A stretch of DNA of 64,000 nt from Steinernema hermaphroditum (GCA_030435675.1 CM059621.1:14446001-14510000); one strand, 5' to 3'; shown: positions 11,905-23,708, numbered from the stretch's first letter. A program made the numbers and translations. Notes: generated from the letters alone by a model not told the origin.

Positions 11905-13248
11905 TCAGATGATCGCGCAGGAGCGCTTTTTCTTCGCCGGCTTCGGGCTGATGACCGCACGGACGGCCTCTTCGAAGACGGCCTTCAGTCCCTGCTGGGT
12001 GAGGGCGCTGCACTCGAGGTACCTGACCGCCTTGATCCGGCTGGCCACCTTCTGACCCTGACTCTTCGTGATGGGTGCCTTTCCCTCGGCCGCCAGTGTT
12101 CTCAGAGTGTCGGCGTCGTCGCGGAGATCCTGCTTCGTTCCTACAATGTGGAATTAATTTTTAGAGGGCTATGTATTAATCTCTCTGAGGATGTTCTAAG
12201 GTCCCTTAACCACAAATAACCAGGTTATGTGTAATAAACGCGACTGCGCGCGAATTCGCACCCTGTATATTCAAAGCCCAGCGGGCGGCAAGATTGGCGA
12301 TCATGGAATCATTTTGCTTCTGGTGTAGCCCGGTAATAATTCTGTCGGCCCCAAAGACATAGTGGCAGTGAGCCGGTTTTGTCGCACATGCCTTTGTGGC
12401 TCATTTACAACATGTCTGATTTGTAAACCGGCCGGGCTCGAAGTTCATTTTGTCGGTTGTCTGAAACCGACCGATCCTCGAATGATCGAATGCGGCCGCT
12501 TCCATTTACCGTTGCGGTGGAAAGTATGAATGAAAGGTTGCAACGGTGGAACAATCGCCTGATCGAAATCGAAATGTACAGGCCTGACACATAGCCCATT
12601 CTGTTATGTCTTCAGACGACAAGAAATATGAACTTAAAGCAAATAGAGAGGTGACGAAAAAGAAGTTTGAGTACAATTTTTCCAAAAATTGATGATTTGT
12701 TCTGTTTTCAATATTTATGGTCAGGAGAATTAGGGTGGAATCACATGAAGTCTATGTCTACAGAAACCAAGCATGGCTTCTCGCTCTAAACCAAAAACAA
12801 TCTTCGATTTTTCTGAGGAATAGCCAATAACTCCGACAAAAAGAATTCTTACCGATGAGAAGAATAGGTGCGTCAGGACAGTGATGCCTGATCTCGGGGA
12901 TCCACTTCGTTTGCACGTTGTCAAACGACACAGGTCCTACGATGCTGAAGCAGAGGACGAAGACGTCCGTCTGCGGATAGCTCAGAGGTCTCAGCCTGTC
13001 GTAGTCCTCCTGACCGGCGGTATCCCAGAGACCCAGGTTGACGGAGTGACCGTCTACGGTCATTTGCGCTGAGTAGTTGTCGAACCTTCAACGAACAAAA
13101 ACGGTCTCCGAAGAACGAGAACAACTCACACTGTGGGAACGTATTCGACGGGAAACGAATCGGTCGTGTAGGATATGAGCATGCAGGTCTTTCCTACTGT
13201 ACCGTCGCCGACGACAACACATTTGATCTGCCTCGACGGTGCTGACAT
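11905..13248 (-). CDS. mig-2: Rho/Rac-family small GTPase, MIG-2 orthologue
   Basis: Membrane-anchored GTPase steering cell and axon migration. Exons 13248-13130, 13085-12853, 12140-11905; 195 residues. All G motifs are present: GDGTVGKT P-loop (14-21), the VPTVFDNYS switch I with effector Thr/Tyr, [16 protein letters not shown] switch II, TKQDLRD and the ECSAL box. The N-terminus [20 protein letters not shown] and the [10 protein letters not shown] wording match Caenorhabditis MIG-2 rather than CED-10. The tail [13 protein letters not shown] combines a polybasic stretch with a CaaX box whose last residue predicts farnesylation or geranylgeranylation. Intron 1 is 44 nt and intron 2 is 712 nt, the latter possibly holding regulatory sequence. 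Confidence 0.93.
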
Positions 13249-16200
13249 TGCTCTGAGGTCTGAAGGAGGATGGTGCATTAGTGATTGATTCGAAAGCGAG
13301 TCAACTCGAAACTCATTAGGGAAACATAGTAAAATTTAAAGGTGCGAGGAGCATAAACACAAAAACAAAATCTGAAAGACGCACATCGTATTCGTTTCAC
13401 CTTCATCTAGATGCAGAGATCGAGAAATTTCGAGATTTTGTACCGAGAGTTCGAGATCGATTCCAAGATGTCAAGAAACATCTCGACTGAATATCGATGA
13501 GGGTCTCTTTCTCCTACGACCAATATCGACGAGATGTGGTCTCTCGCAGACAAGTATGGGCATTTCTTCGCATAGTTGGCGACAGGATGACGCAAAAATA
13601 AAACTAAAATTTTTGGTTCGCAATTTACATAATTAATTGTTTCACTTTCGTCCAACTCCTCGAGATGGAAGTCAACAATCAATCACATCAAGTCAGATCA
13701 GGTCAGTCACCTTAGGCGGATACAAAATCCCAAGTACTACTACAGATGCATGTTAACGTTAATTTTCAAATTGTGTTTACATGATCAGATCGACGCATTT
13801 GGATTTACACTACCCTTACATAGGACAATTTTCTCAGTAAGCAGATTTGAGGTCCGTTTGAGGGACTTCGAAACGTTCTCTAGGGTGGTTTGCAAAAATG
13901 GCAATTTTGCACAGCGGTATGCAAACATCCGTCTTTTCATCGCCAAATTCAACAATTAACAGTCCACAGTTTTACAAATGGAGTTTTCTACAGAACATCT
14001 TTAAATAGAAGCGCAAATGCTAGCCCAACGACGTTCAAGACCAAGAGGTTCGTGAAAGTGAAAATGCAAAAAGTGAAAGGGAAAGAAGATGGGCCAACAG
14101 AACCGATAATAACATCTTCATCCAAAGAATTAAGTGATTATTTGCACGTGATTTCAAAACGAAAACAGAAAGTACGAGCTTTCCTAACGTTTCGTCGCTT
14201 TCGTCACCTGCGTTCACACCTCTTCCGGCGGGACATGAGTCATGTGAGCGGAAATAACGCGAAAATCGATAGCGTTTGCGAGGAGACGATCGAGAGAATA
14301 AGCAACGAGCGCGATAAATCACTTTTTGCAAGCAGTTGTTGCTCAACGTCGGCACTTGGTCGCCGGACGCGCGCCAAACGCCAAATCCCTCCAGGACCGC
14401 CGCGTCCACTCCACGTCCTTCAAATCCGATATTCCCGCAAGTGCCCGCGGTGCACTCGCCCGACCCAAGGACAATGAGGGGAAGAGGCGGAACAAGGCAC
14501 AGGGAAGCGCTTTTTGCAAGAGAGGGGGGGGGGGTCTAATGGGACGGAAAACAAGCGGTGGAGTTAGTGTGGTCGACTGCTATGAAAAATAGTAGTCGTT
14601 TGGCTTATTTGAGTCCACTTAAACAGTCCGAAAAGCACGTGGACGTATGACCTAATTTGGCAAAAATACGTTTCGTTTCGTATGTAGTTTTACACGGCAA
14701 GAATGTGAGGAATGAAAAAAAAATGCAGCGAACAAGCACGTGGACGTATGACAAGTTCGCCGGTTGATTGCTTCAAAATATGAATGCCTACAGAGTGACC
14801 AAAAATACGTTCCTTATAAATACGTAGTTTTATCCACAATATGAAGAATTTGACAATTGAGAAACTATGAGGTTTAAATGCTGTAAAAGTGACACAGAAA
14901 TAGAACATGTGATATATCTTACAGTGATCTGCACCTAAACTTGTTCATTCAAAGTGTACAAACAGAAATAAAGAGCTTGTGTTTGTGTTTCACCAGAGAA
15001 CCGGTGTCTACAGAGAGACAAAGAGACCAAACACGAAGCAACTTGAAGGATCCTTGAAGCATATGTTACGGTTTGTTCTCAGAACTGCCGGAACTGATCT
15101 TGAACGAACTGAACTGGACCAATTTAACGCTTTGTATGGCATTGAAATCTTCAGTACACTTTAAAACAAAAAATAAGTTTCGTTGTTTACATCAACTAGA
15201 GAACTGTATCAGAACTCATACACACATAAATAAGTGATAAACTACCAATTCGTTCCACAAGCAGTACTCATAAATTCTATGAGAAACATTTGGAATGAGG
15301 AAAAGAATACTTTGCAAAAATTGAACAAAACAGAAACCTAAAATAAAATCTGTTAAGAACTCGCATGTGTGCAAACATTTTGTACTACATTATCAGGTCG
15401 TCTTGAAAAGCAGAATAAGAATGACATTTGAACCGTTTAAAAATTGTGTGCTTGCATTCTGTGACTGTGTGACGTTTGATTAACCTTATTGATGAGTCAC
15501 CGGATAAGCAAACTCAAACTGTCTTTTCATGTGAGCCTTCTGACGTCATCCAAACCATCCAATTGAATTTGCGATGAGTGCCATTTACATTTAAAAATTT
15601 ATTGCGAACTTTTTTGATAGTGAGTTCGTCAGTGTAAACAACTTTCGCGTTTCTTTCGTTAACTTTCGTTCTACCTGTGCTTGTATACCCGAGGACATAT
15701 CCACAAAATATGTAGAAATGGACCGCTTTAAGCAGTACCGAAAAATAAAAGTTATCTTGCCCACTTCTCGCTGTTTTTTGGAATCATTCTTCCAACTTCT
15801 CGAGTGGTGATTCAACTCTGTTGTTACAGTATCGGTGAGTCAGCGTCAACAAAATCATGCGCATATTTATGAACCGGTTCTCTAAATCGAGGCTCACTGA
15901 TTATGCCGGCATTTATATGCGCGCAAACAATTAGAAGTATTTTCTTATAATTAGCTTAGAAATTTGCCTGGACTGGATAAAAACATTTAAAAGTATAAAG
16001 AATGACAAAATGTCACAGAAACAGCGGAAATTTTCTTCGATGAATGAACAAATGAACGAAAACGTGAACGCATACAATTGTAACAATTTAAAGTACTTAA
16101 AAGAGCCTGATGACCGAAAATTGTCCAAGTTCAAGAACGTCAACAGTGACAATATTAATATACAGTCCAAGAGTCTGAAATCTGATGTCCAAAAATACAT

Positions 16201-17690
16201 TTTGTACCTTGTACTAAATTCGGCATTTTCTAAATACATACCCAATATCATTATCGCTTTTTCTAAAGACCAAAACATACACATACCAAAACATACACAA
16301 AGCGTTATTTAAACTAGAATTCAAAGAAGCATATGTGCTTATTTTAAAAAGGGTGAAACATAAAACATAATCGTTGTGCCATGTGCAATACCATACACAG
16401 CGTAAACTACTGATTCAGGAAATGACAAATGGTTTTCAAATACCTTACAAGAGACAAATATGAGCACATAAAAGCCTGAACGGGCGCAAATTCCGCAAAG
16501 AGCGCTAAACAAAATCTGAAATCTTAGTTATTTTATAAATACATACAGGTTATGCATGAAGCCTCCAAAAATACTATAAAATATTTCACAAATGGTTATA
16601 AAATAGCATCCGAAAATACTGTAAGGCATGTCAGAAATGAAGCCTGCATCCAGAGACATTCTCTGTTTGTCTATTCGGTGTCGCTCAAGGCGAAATGCCT
16701 TTGATTCACGAAATAACAAACAAGTCTTTATGTTTTAAACTTGATGAGACTTCGCACTTGATAAGACTTACATCCTGCAGATCCGAAAATGTCGCCTGTT
16801 ACAGTTATCGAAAAGACGACGTTTTAAAATTTAATAATAGGATAGTTCCGGCCTAATAATGGCTCACGTCAATGTAAACAAACTGTTATTCAATTTGTAA
16901 TTGACTCTCGGTTTTTTCAACTCTGTTGATGAGTCACCCAAAGATCAGCGTTTTTCGTTGGCAACTATGGTAACTAACGCTGATATTAAATTACGCAATT
17001 AATAGCAGGTTGGCTTCATTGCTCACCACCGCAATCAACTTACGAACAGAAGTTTTGAAATTTCTAGTCCACCTCTAGTTATTCAGTAATAATAAAGGAG
17101 GAATAACGAAAAATGCATGTATACAATGAAGAATCGATGAAATCGAAGTGCAAATTCCAATCGCAAAAACTCTGAAACAGAAGAATTTGCAATCTTGCTG
17201 CGCTACGCAGCCCTACTAGCAAAAATATCGTTAATTCTAATTAGTCCAACCTTCAAAAGTGAAATCTTAGCCACTTGGACAATACAGAATCATCATTCAT
17301 AAAGGGGTTCTAACGCTGATGGCTTAGGCTTATTCCCACATTACACAAGCGAGCTTGTTTTACTGTATTTTACTGAATTCTGGGAAACCTAAGAGTCATT
17401 CGTTCGCGTTTAATGTAAACAAAGCAACAAGAACGGTAGCGTCTAAAAGTCTACGAAATTACTTTATAGAAATCGGCAAGTTTTGCCAGTCGTCTCATAG
17501 TCTTTATGTAGTGCAAATTGTAGAATACATGCACCATCAGTAGGCCCAAAAATTCCTAAATTAGAAAATCTGAAGGACCAAAACTACAGCCAAAAATTTG
17601 TTTAATTTAATTTGTTACTGAGAGTTGAACGTTAAGTTCTAATTTACTCGAAACGTTTCAGGCCGAGTAATTCATAAGAATGTCATGAAT
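13249..17690. other. AT-rich intergenic DNA, no gene supported
   Basis: No frame chain here gives a recognisable protein. Longer frames near 13.9-14.6 kb are compositionally uneven and have no domain. A diverged tandem repeat lies at about 14634-14860. A run of 11 G occurs near 14524. The part next to 13249 should contain the mig-2 promoter. Confidence 0.45.
14634..14860. repeat. Diverged tandem duplication
   Basis: Two copies of about 105-120 bp. Both start with AGCACGTGGACGTATGAC, at 14634 and 14732, and then share an AAAAATACGTT word followed by TACGTAGTTTTA or TATGTAGTTTTA. It is non-coding and unlike known transposon ends. Confidence 0.6.
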
Positions 17691-17759
17691 AATTGAGCGT
17701 AGATGGAACGGCCGGATACAGAAAGAAATGTGAAAAACCACTTCACTTCGCAACGTAGA

Positions 17760-18250
17760 AGGCGACATTACAACATTGAGAACGAGACAAAACATTCCGC
17801 AAAGCGACAGTTTTAGGCGACACAAACGAGTCTCCGTAGAGCCGAAATAAAAACGGCGCACTCGCGATTCGGGTTGGATCGATCGGCGGTGGCGTCCATC
17901 GCCCGGGTTCTTTCGCCCTAGCGACCGGCGGGCGAAAGAACAAGCAGGAGGGGGCAGGAAGGGATGCGGCGCGGCCGAGCAGCGGGACGCGCTGTTAGGC
18001 GTGCTGCTCACCGAAGAACGGCTGAGTCACCGCGGCTTTTCCCGCAGTTGTTATGTGTCATCACCGCCACAGAAAGGGAGGGCCGACTGTTTGGAGGGAT
18101 GATGGGCGCGACATTGACCCTAACGCACAATGGAGGAAGCGCCGCCGCCGTGTTATGGCCAATTAGCGCATTAATGCAATTGCGCCAGTGCTGCTCAGTG
18201 CTGTAAAAAGCCCGCGGGGAGCGAACCGGAGTTCTTTGTTGTCTGATCGT
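17760..18250. promoter_or_regulatory. CG-rich non-coding island
   Basis: An abrupt CG-rich block in otherwise AT-rich DNA. It contains GATCGATCGGCGG, GGGCGAAAGAAC, GCTGAGTCACCGCGG and CCAATTAGCGCATTAATGC, the last with two overlapping TAAT homeodomain-type cores. No frame through it is convincing and no splice partners are present. A regulatory element or an unannotated non-coding RNA promoter is plausible; this is inference from composition and motif content only. Confidence 0.3.
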
Positions 18251-18567
18251 GATGGAATAACGGAAATGATTTTCCATCCGTAAAACGATCATAATTGACC
18301 GGAAATCACAAACATCGGAGTTGTTGCAGTTCCACCTAATTGGCCAAGAAGCGCTTCATTGCAGCCAAATCCAAAAAGAACACACTCAAGAACACTTTAT
18401 CCGCCTAACTCAACTCCACTCTAAGAGGACTGTTTAAGAAACAAAGCGCTTTTACTGTTTTTGTACTCAGTTTCTGAAAGTTCAGAAAGCTGGCATCTCT
18501 CATATTTGTGTCCGCCGAACTGGACCAAAGCTTTCCTTTGCACTTTTGTTTGTTGTCCCCTCGAAAA

Positions 18568-18665
18568 TGTTAAAAATCGTGAATAAATTTAATCAATCGA
18601 CAATTTATCCCTTTTCTGTGATAGTGACATTTGAACATTTTTGAACATATTCACGATTTTCAACA
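18568..18665. repeat. Short inverted repeat (hairpin)
   Basis: Arms TGTTAAAAATCGTGAATA (18568-18585) and TATTCACGATTTTCAACA (18648-18665) are reverse complements with one mismatch across 18 positions, separated by 62 bp. The size suits a small hairpin or a remnant of a miniature inverted-repeat element. No target-site duplication is evident. Confidence 0.55.
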
Positions 18666-19450
18666 ACTCGCCCTACGCCTTTTTTAATTCTTAAATAAGA
18701 AGATGTGCTTCCAGATGTACATAGTACTATCTTTCCATATTGGTATTGGTTGATATTGGTGTGTCACATGTTGAAGCGTGGTATGAGATCGAAAAGTAAA
18801 ACTGGAAAAATCTGTCTGTCGTTTGACTGTCTGCTGCAGGACATGTCAGGACCCCGAACAGCTGCGTTCTGAATTGCGTGGCGATAGTATGCCAAAAAAA
18901 GATCACCGCGTTTTATAACCGCTAAAGAAACTGTTCAAAAAATAGAGGAATCTGCTATAATGAACTGTTTTGGATGAGCTTCGGTCGTATGCATTGAGAT
19001 TTGAGATTGCGGACGAGCCTCTCACGGGGGGCATGGGCTGAAATCTCACAATCTCATATCGTGTTCCTCAAAGATGAAAGAAATTTTTTAATCTGAGAGA
19101 ATATCCTAGGTGTGATCAGCTTCAACTCACTTTGGTAGAGAAATACACTTATGCTGGCCGTGTACAGCACAGAGATGTATGAAAAGAACTAGGGTCTATA
19201 AGAGAGGAAGCAGAGTGCTCACGAGAACTTTATAGGTCAGAGAGCTGCCCTCTTATCTAAAGATGAGCGCCAGATTGCTTTCTGCCATATGGAAGCCATT
19301 TGGAGCGGAAGAGGACTTTGCGGTTTGCTGGTTCCAGGCAGATCTCAGCGTGGGAGCGCAGTAAACTTCAGGTCGTGGGTGCACAAGTCTTCGGTGATGT
19401 CCGTGAAACAGTTTATTTTGACACACACGGTGATGCCAAGAATCGAAGCA

Positions 19451-19739
19451 TTACTCATAGTGATAGTAATAGTAATAGTAGTCGTCTCTCTTCTGACGCT
19501 TTTTCGCCTCCTCGTCGGTACTCCTCTTCCAGAACTTCTTGGGAGCGGCGCGCTTCCAGAAGTTTTTCACTCCATTGCCTTTAGCCGGCTCTGAACTATC
19601 GTAATCCCAGATGCTCAAGATGTCATTACTCACTCTTGACGACGCGGAAGGGCGCCTTCGGTTTGGCGCCTTCGGAGGCGACTTCGGCGAAGACGCCGAC
19701 GAGCAGAAGGAGGGCGACAAGCAACACAATCAGTTTCAT
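19451..19739 (-). CDS. Small secreted FWKR-repeat peptide precursor, left copy
   Basis: Two exons (19739-19634, 19590-19451) joined by a 43-nt GT-AG intron in phase 1; 81 residues. A strong signal peptide (MKLIVLLVALLLLVGVFA) leads a short, very basic mature part. It holds two copies of a (N/K)FWKR motif, KNFWKR and KKFWKR, then a KKRQKR cleavage-type site and an Asp-Asp-poly-Tyr tail. Dibasic sites suggest a processed neuropeptide-like or antimicrobial precursor, but no known family is recognised. It is driven by a CATAAAAG box and fires divergently from the STAR gene. A near-identical copy lies at 38101-38392. Confidence 0.72.
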
Positions 19740-19770
19740 CCCGACTGATGTCCCGTACGGCCTAACACGA

Positions 19771-19778
19771 CTTTTATG
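19771..19778 (-). promoter_or_regulatory. TATA-like box (CATAAAAG) of left peptide gene
   Basis: CCCATAAAAG on the minus strand, 32 nt before the start codon. The same core is found at the same distance in the right copy, and before the MSP, kinase and phosphatase genes. Confidence 0.55.
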
Positions 19779-19918
19779 GGAAAAATATTGCCACAGCTGA
19801 ACTTGTTTACTCACGGCTGTTGACAGAGTCGTTCCGTTTCCGCTTTTACGATTACGCCGCTATTCACCGTGCCGCTGTAAACGCAGCCCTTTTTGGAAAT
19901 TCATGAGATGTGATTCGA

Positions 19919-21618
19919 ATGGAATCTTGTGACTCGTCCGATGATTCGGCGCGACCCATCGCGATTCAGCAGAAGGTGCTGCACTTCAAGTTCAATCCAG
20001 TGACGTTCAACGCCTACGAAGATGTCAAGGAACCCTTCTTTAACATTGAGGGAGTACAAGAAGCGCAAGAGCAAGAATCAATCAGTGCAAGAACCAGTGA
20101 TCCTAACGAGTCCTCGTTTCGGCGAAGACACTAGATTCGATTAGGATCACTGTTTCAAACCCACATCAAGAAGCGAGTGAAATACAACTCTTTCGAATCC
20201 GTAGACGGAGCTGACATTGCTGGAAAGAAGCAAAAGCTTCTACGCGCTGAAGTTCAAAGGCTAATCTCTAGACATGAGACACTAGAGAGCGAAACATTGC
20301 AAAACATTTGCGCACGGGTGTGCGGGGAATACCGGTCGACAGCGTTTCGCTCACCTGAGAAGTCACTCCCACCACGAAAATGGTTTTGAATCCTCGAGTG
20401 AGACCGACTTACTGCTACGGTGGCCTAAGAAGGTGGGAAGGCTGACTGGGACGGCACGCTCGCTTAGTTTTCGAAACGTTCTCAACCGAGAACTGTGCTC
20501 AACTTTTAACGAAATGGTTGTCCAAATCAACAAGAAGCACGAAGTGAAGTCCGTTGCCAATGGAATCTCCCGTTCGTCATCGTGCTCTTCGTTCGAACGC
20601 GACCATGGTAAGCTGCGCTTTTCCTGTTTCATATTCATATTCTTCTTTTGCAGATTTTGCGGAGCTTCCAACACCTAACCGTTCTCAGCGCCTGAGTTCC
20701 GTGCAATCCCGCTCGTCAAATGGTCGCGAATATTCTGTGGAATACCTCGCTGACCTGCTCAAGGAACAAAAACAGCTTCAGGTGTTCCCCGGCTGTTTCC
20801 TTAACATCGAACGCCTTGTAAACGACGGTACGCCAGTTCGCTCGGTTCTCTGTTTACCTATTTCCAATTTTTGCAGAAATTGCACGTGTTCGCTCTGTGC
20901 TGTTCCAGTGCGACTTCTCAAACGGTGACAAGCCCAAGTTGCCGGGACCAGTAGGCAATGTTTCCCTGTTCACCGAGAAGGTCTACGTTCCCGTCAAGGA
21001 CCACCCTGACTTCAACTTCGTCGGTCGTATCTTGGGCCCTCGCGGCATGACCGCTAAGCAGCTGGAGCAAGAAACTGGGTGCAAGATTATGGTGCGCGGA
21101 AAAGGTTCGATGCGCGATCGCAAGAAGGAAGAAATGAACCGCGGCCGTCGCAACTGGGAGCACCTTGAAGATGAACTGCACGTGCTAATTCACTGCGAGG
21201 AAACTCCTAACCGTGCAAAAGTCAAACTGCAGAATGCCATCTTCAAGATAAAGAATCTGCTGGTCCCTGCGGTGAGTATGCCCTCATCACGAACGTTTTA
21301 TAATATGCTTCATTATAGCCTGAAGGTTCGGATGAACTCAAGCGCAAGCAGCTGATGGAACTGGCTTTGATGAACGGCACGTATCGACCCACAAGCCAAC
21401 GCTACTCACCACAACTGGTCACTCCGGTTTCCCTGTTCTCTCCCGTGCGTACGACTCCAGCGCCGATCATCGTTTCGCCGTCTGGTGCCAATCCATTGTC
21501 GCCTGCAGCTCCATCAACTCCGAATCAAGTCGTGTCAAGTCCGTTCTGGAACAGCGTTGATTACAATATGAACCTGTTAATGAACCAGCTGAACTACGCC
21601 GCTGCACCGCTGAATTAA
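19919..21618 (+). CDS. STAR-domain RNA-binding protein (ASD-2/GLD-1-like), left copy
   Basis: Translational or splicing regulator. Core exons, in phase: up to 20607, then 20654-20827, 20877-21271 and 21319-21618. They encode the Qua1 dimerisation motif ([17 protein letters not shown]), the single KH domain with [20 protein letters not shown] and the [10 protein letters not shown] loop, and the Qua2 tail [18 protein letters not shown], closer to ASD-2 than GLD-1; a Pro/Ser-rich C-terminus follows. The 5' part is doubtful: after the first ATG ([13 protein letters not shown]) a stop occurs at codon 72, and at about 20386 a TTTT run, TTT in the other copy, shifts the frame before the core. Either unseen introns remove these or this copy is damaged at its 5' end. 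Confidence 0.75.
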
Positions 21619-21972
21619 TATTACTCTTAGTGGCTCATCGTATGCTGTTAACGTACTCAGATTTCCCCTAGATTGTTTTATGTTGTTCTTTATGTTTTTG
21701 TAAAATAGATGTTTTTTTTGTTTGTTCATCGTGTTGACGTTCTTATGGGTTATCTCATTGTCGTTGTGACTGGAAAGCGCAACTTAGTACGTGGTCCATG
21801 CATGCACGACGCGGCCATTGTTGGCATGCTTGCAAGCGCTATCATGATCGGATCCAGTCAACCAAAACAGGCGTGGCCGAACCAGCTTGTGTTCACAAAT
21901 TTATTATTCCGCTCCATTCGAGAAGAAATTAGCAGACAGCACCGAGATCGAAAGGCGTCTGACCAATGAGAC

Positions 21973-22028
21973 AGATAAATCGGAACTGTCTACCAATGAC
22001 AACCCAACCGCTCTCTTCCCTATAAAAG
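21973..22028 (+). promoter_or_regulatory. MSP promoter: GATA site, CCAAT-like repeats and TATA box
   Basis: AGATAA at 21973 is a GATA-factor site; Caenorhabditis msp genes depend on GATA sites bound by ELT-1. ACCAATGA occurs at 21962 and again near 22001. TATAAAAG at 22021-22028 lies 37 nt before the start codon. The arrangement suits a short, compact spermatocyte promoter. Confidence 0.6.
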
Positions 22029-22064
22029 GTATCGAGAAGAACGGAAAGCCAGGCAGCAGCAGCA

Positions 22065-22448
22065 ATGGCTCAATCCGTTCCCCCTGGAGACATCAACACC
22101 CAACCTGGCACGAAGATCGTCTTCAACGCCCCGTACGACGACAAGCACACCTACCACATCAAGATCACCAACGCCGGTGGACGCCGCATTGGATGGGCCA
22201 TCAAGACCACCAACATGAAGCGCCTCGGAGTGGATCCCCCCTGCGGAGTTCTCGACCCCAAGGAGAACGTGCTGATGGCCGTGTCTTGTGACTGCTTCGT
22301 CTACGGACAAGAGGACACCAACAACGACCGCATCACCATCGAGTGGACCAACACCCCCGATGGTGCCGCCAAGCAGTTCCGCCGCGAATGGTTCCAGGGA
22401 GACGGAATGGTGCGCCGCAAGAACCTCCCCATCGAGTACAACCCTTGA
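22065..22448 (+). CDS. Major sperm protein (MSP)
   Basis: Cytoskeletal protein that polymerises to drive amoeboid crawling of nematode sperm and, when released, signals oocyte maturation. One exon, 127 residues, exactly the family length. It starts [20 protein letters not shown] and ends [13 protein letters not shown], with the immunoglobulin-like MSP fold between. The [20 protein letters not shown] segment looks like the Ascaris form, whereas [13 protein letters not shown] resembles Caenorhabditis. As usual for MSP genes it has no intron. It lies just inside the left inverted arm and uses a TATA/GATA promoter. Confidence 0.98.
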   Translation: MAQSVPPGDINTQPGTKIVFNAPYDDKHTYHIKITNAGGRRIGWAIKTTNMKRLGVDPPCGVLDPKENVLMAVSCDCFVYGQEDTNNDRITIEWTNTPDGAAKQFRREWFQGDGMVRRKNLPIEYNP

Positions 22449-22750
22449 ATGTGGAATTCTGTGTGCCTGTGATAAAGTGTTTGTGTTAACTGCTCTTGTT
22501 CTGTCTCTTTTCTTCGGCGTCGAAGGTCGTTCTCGTTCGATTTGTTTCCATGCTCTTGTCATTTTCTTCGCGAATGGTTAAGTCTTCCCGAGCGAGAAGG
22601 TTCCCCACGCGAACGAAGGCGACTCTCGCTTTCCACCCATCGCGATTTTTTGTTTAATTTTGACTGGAATTTGCCTGTTGTTCCTGATGCATTTATTTTC
22701 GTTCATCTATATACTCCGTTTTCCGATATTTATCGCACTTCGTTTCAGGT

Positions 22751-23174
22751 ATGAGCGCCTCTCACAGACGTCGCGTCTTCTTCAGCCCGAATCCGTACGC
22801 GGAGTCGGAATCGGAGGACAGTGACGACTCGGTCGGTGCGTTCATGACCGAAACCGTGCGCAAGCACCCGAATGCCACGAAATCGCTCTTTCCACCGCTG
22901 CATTTGCGGTTCCCTTCGAAGAAGGAGTCCAGACCTATGCCTCCCAAGGTCGAGCTTCAAGGCCAGCTGCACCCACCGCCTGCTATGTCCAAAATCGAGC
23001 CAAATGATGTACGTTTCGTTTCAGCAAACTGTTCCAGTAACGTCATGGTTTCAGCTTGAGGCTATCTTGAAGTGCAGTGAAGAGTTGGCGCAACAAGAAA
23101 ATGTATCCATTACGTTGCAAATGGAGTGTGAAGAATTAACGCGACGAATCAAAATACGTCTGCAGAAATCTTAA
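22751..23174 (+). CDS. Unknown small protein with C-terminal coiled coil
   Basis: Two exons (22751-23008, 23055-23174), 46-nt intron, 125 residues. An Arg/Ser start is followed by an acidic patch (SESEDSDDSVGAF), a Pro-rich middle and a C-terminal 40-residue helix (LEAILKCSEELAQQENVS) with heptad spacing. No family is recognised; a small scaffold subunit such as a BLOC/BORC-type component is only a guess from size and coiled coil. A TTTCAG acceptor ends 2 nt before the ATG, the classic spacing of a spliced-leader site. Its location within the sperm-gene cluster may be incidental. Confidence 0.65.
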
Positions 23175-23392
23175 CACGAAGCTCTCTCTGCTGCTTTGTC
23201 ATGTTGCAATCTGCTTCTTGTTGTATATATACTCACATTAAATGAGCCTAGCTTTACTCATTTACTTTATTATCGTGTACATCGCCGTCCTCGTAGTATT
23301 ATACTTGTTATCGCTCAGCTACTTGTTCTCTCCCAAGAGTGATCTTTATTGTTACGAAACACGTGTAACAATAGAAGGAATGAAAGAAGCCA

Positions 23393-23708
23393 TCAACCGA
23401 CGGTCGTTTGAGCTACCGTCACATCATAATCGGTGACTTCATCGCGTTTACGTTTCTTGCTCGTGGGCTTTGATTGCTTTGAATTCTTCGATGCGTGATG
23501 TGCTGTTTCCTTCTTGATCCGAATGCCGCCGGCTCCAAGATATTTGCGGTTAATGATGAGGAAAACAATCATGTAGATCACCAACATGAGAATCCAGACG
23601 AGACACAAGATAAACGGCAGGAACCATTTGTGACTGAAATAAGGCACGTAGTAATCGTATTCGAAGGATGACATGAACTTACTCTTTGCATTCATCGTCG
23701 TCAGCCAT
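23393..23708 (-). CDS. Small single-pass membrane protein
   Basis: A 26-nt first exon (23708-23683, MADDDECK..) joins a second exon (23633-23393) over a 49-nt intron; 88 residues. One transmembrane helix of about 23 residues (FILCLVWILMLVIYMIVFLI) follows an acidic N-terminus. The C-terminal half is a basic, soluble tail rich in Lys/Ser (SKQSKPTSKKRKRDEV). By the positive-inside rule the tail should face the cytoplasm. No family is recognised. It starts 215 bp from the divergent kinase gene, so the two probably share a promoter region. Confidence 0.62.

Larger units (their letters stand above)
19451..21775. repeat. Left arm of a 2.3-2.6 kb inverted duplication
   Basis: This segment reads in reverse orientation at about 35785-38392. 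The matching stretch begins at the stop codon of the peptide gene, crosses its promoter (four differences in about 180 positions between the two ATGs) and, after an unrelated stretch of 350-600 bp, resumes near 20265 and continues through the STAR exons and their 3' flank. Similarity fades near 21775. Arms are about 14 kb apart. Confidence 0.88.

Noticed and set aside
13890..14592. Overlapping frames of 88-195 codons on both strands
   Set aside because: Composition changes abruptly along the frames, no family is recognised, and competing frames are equally long.
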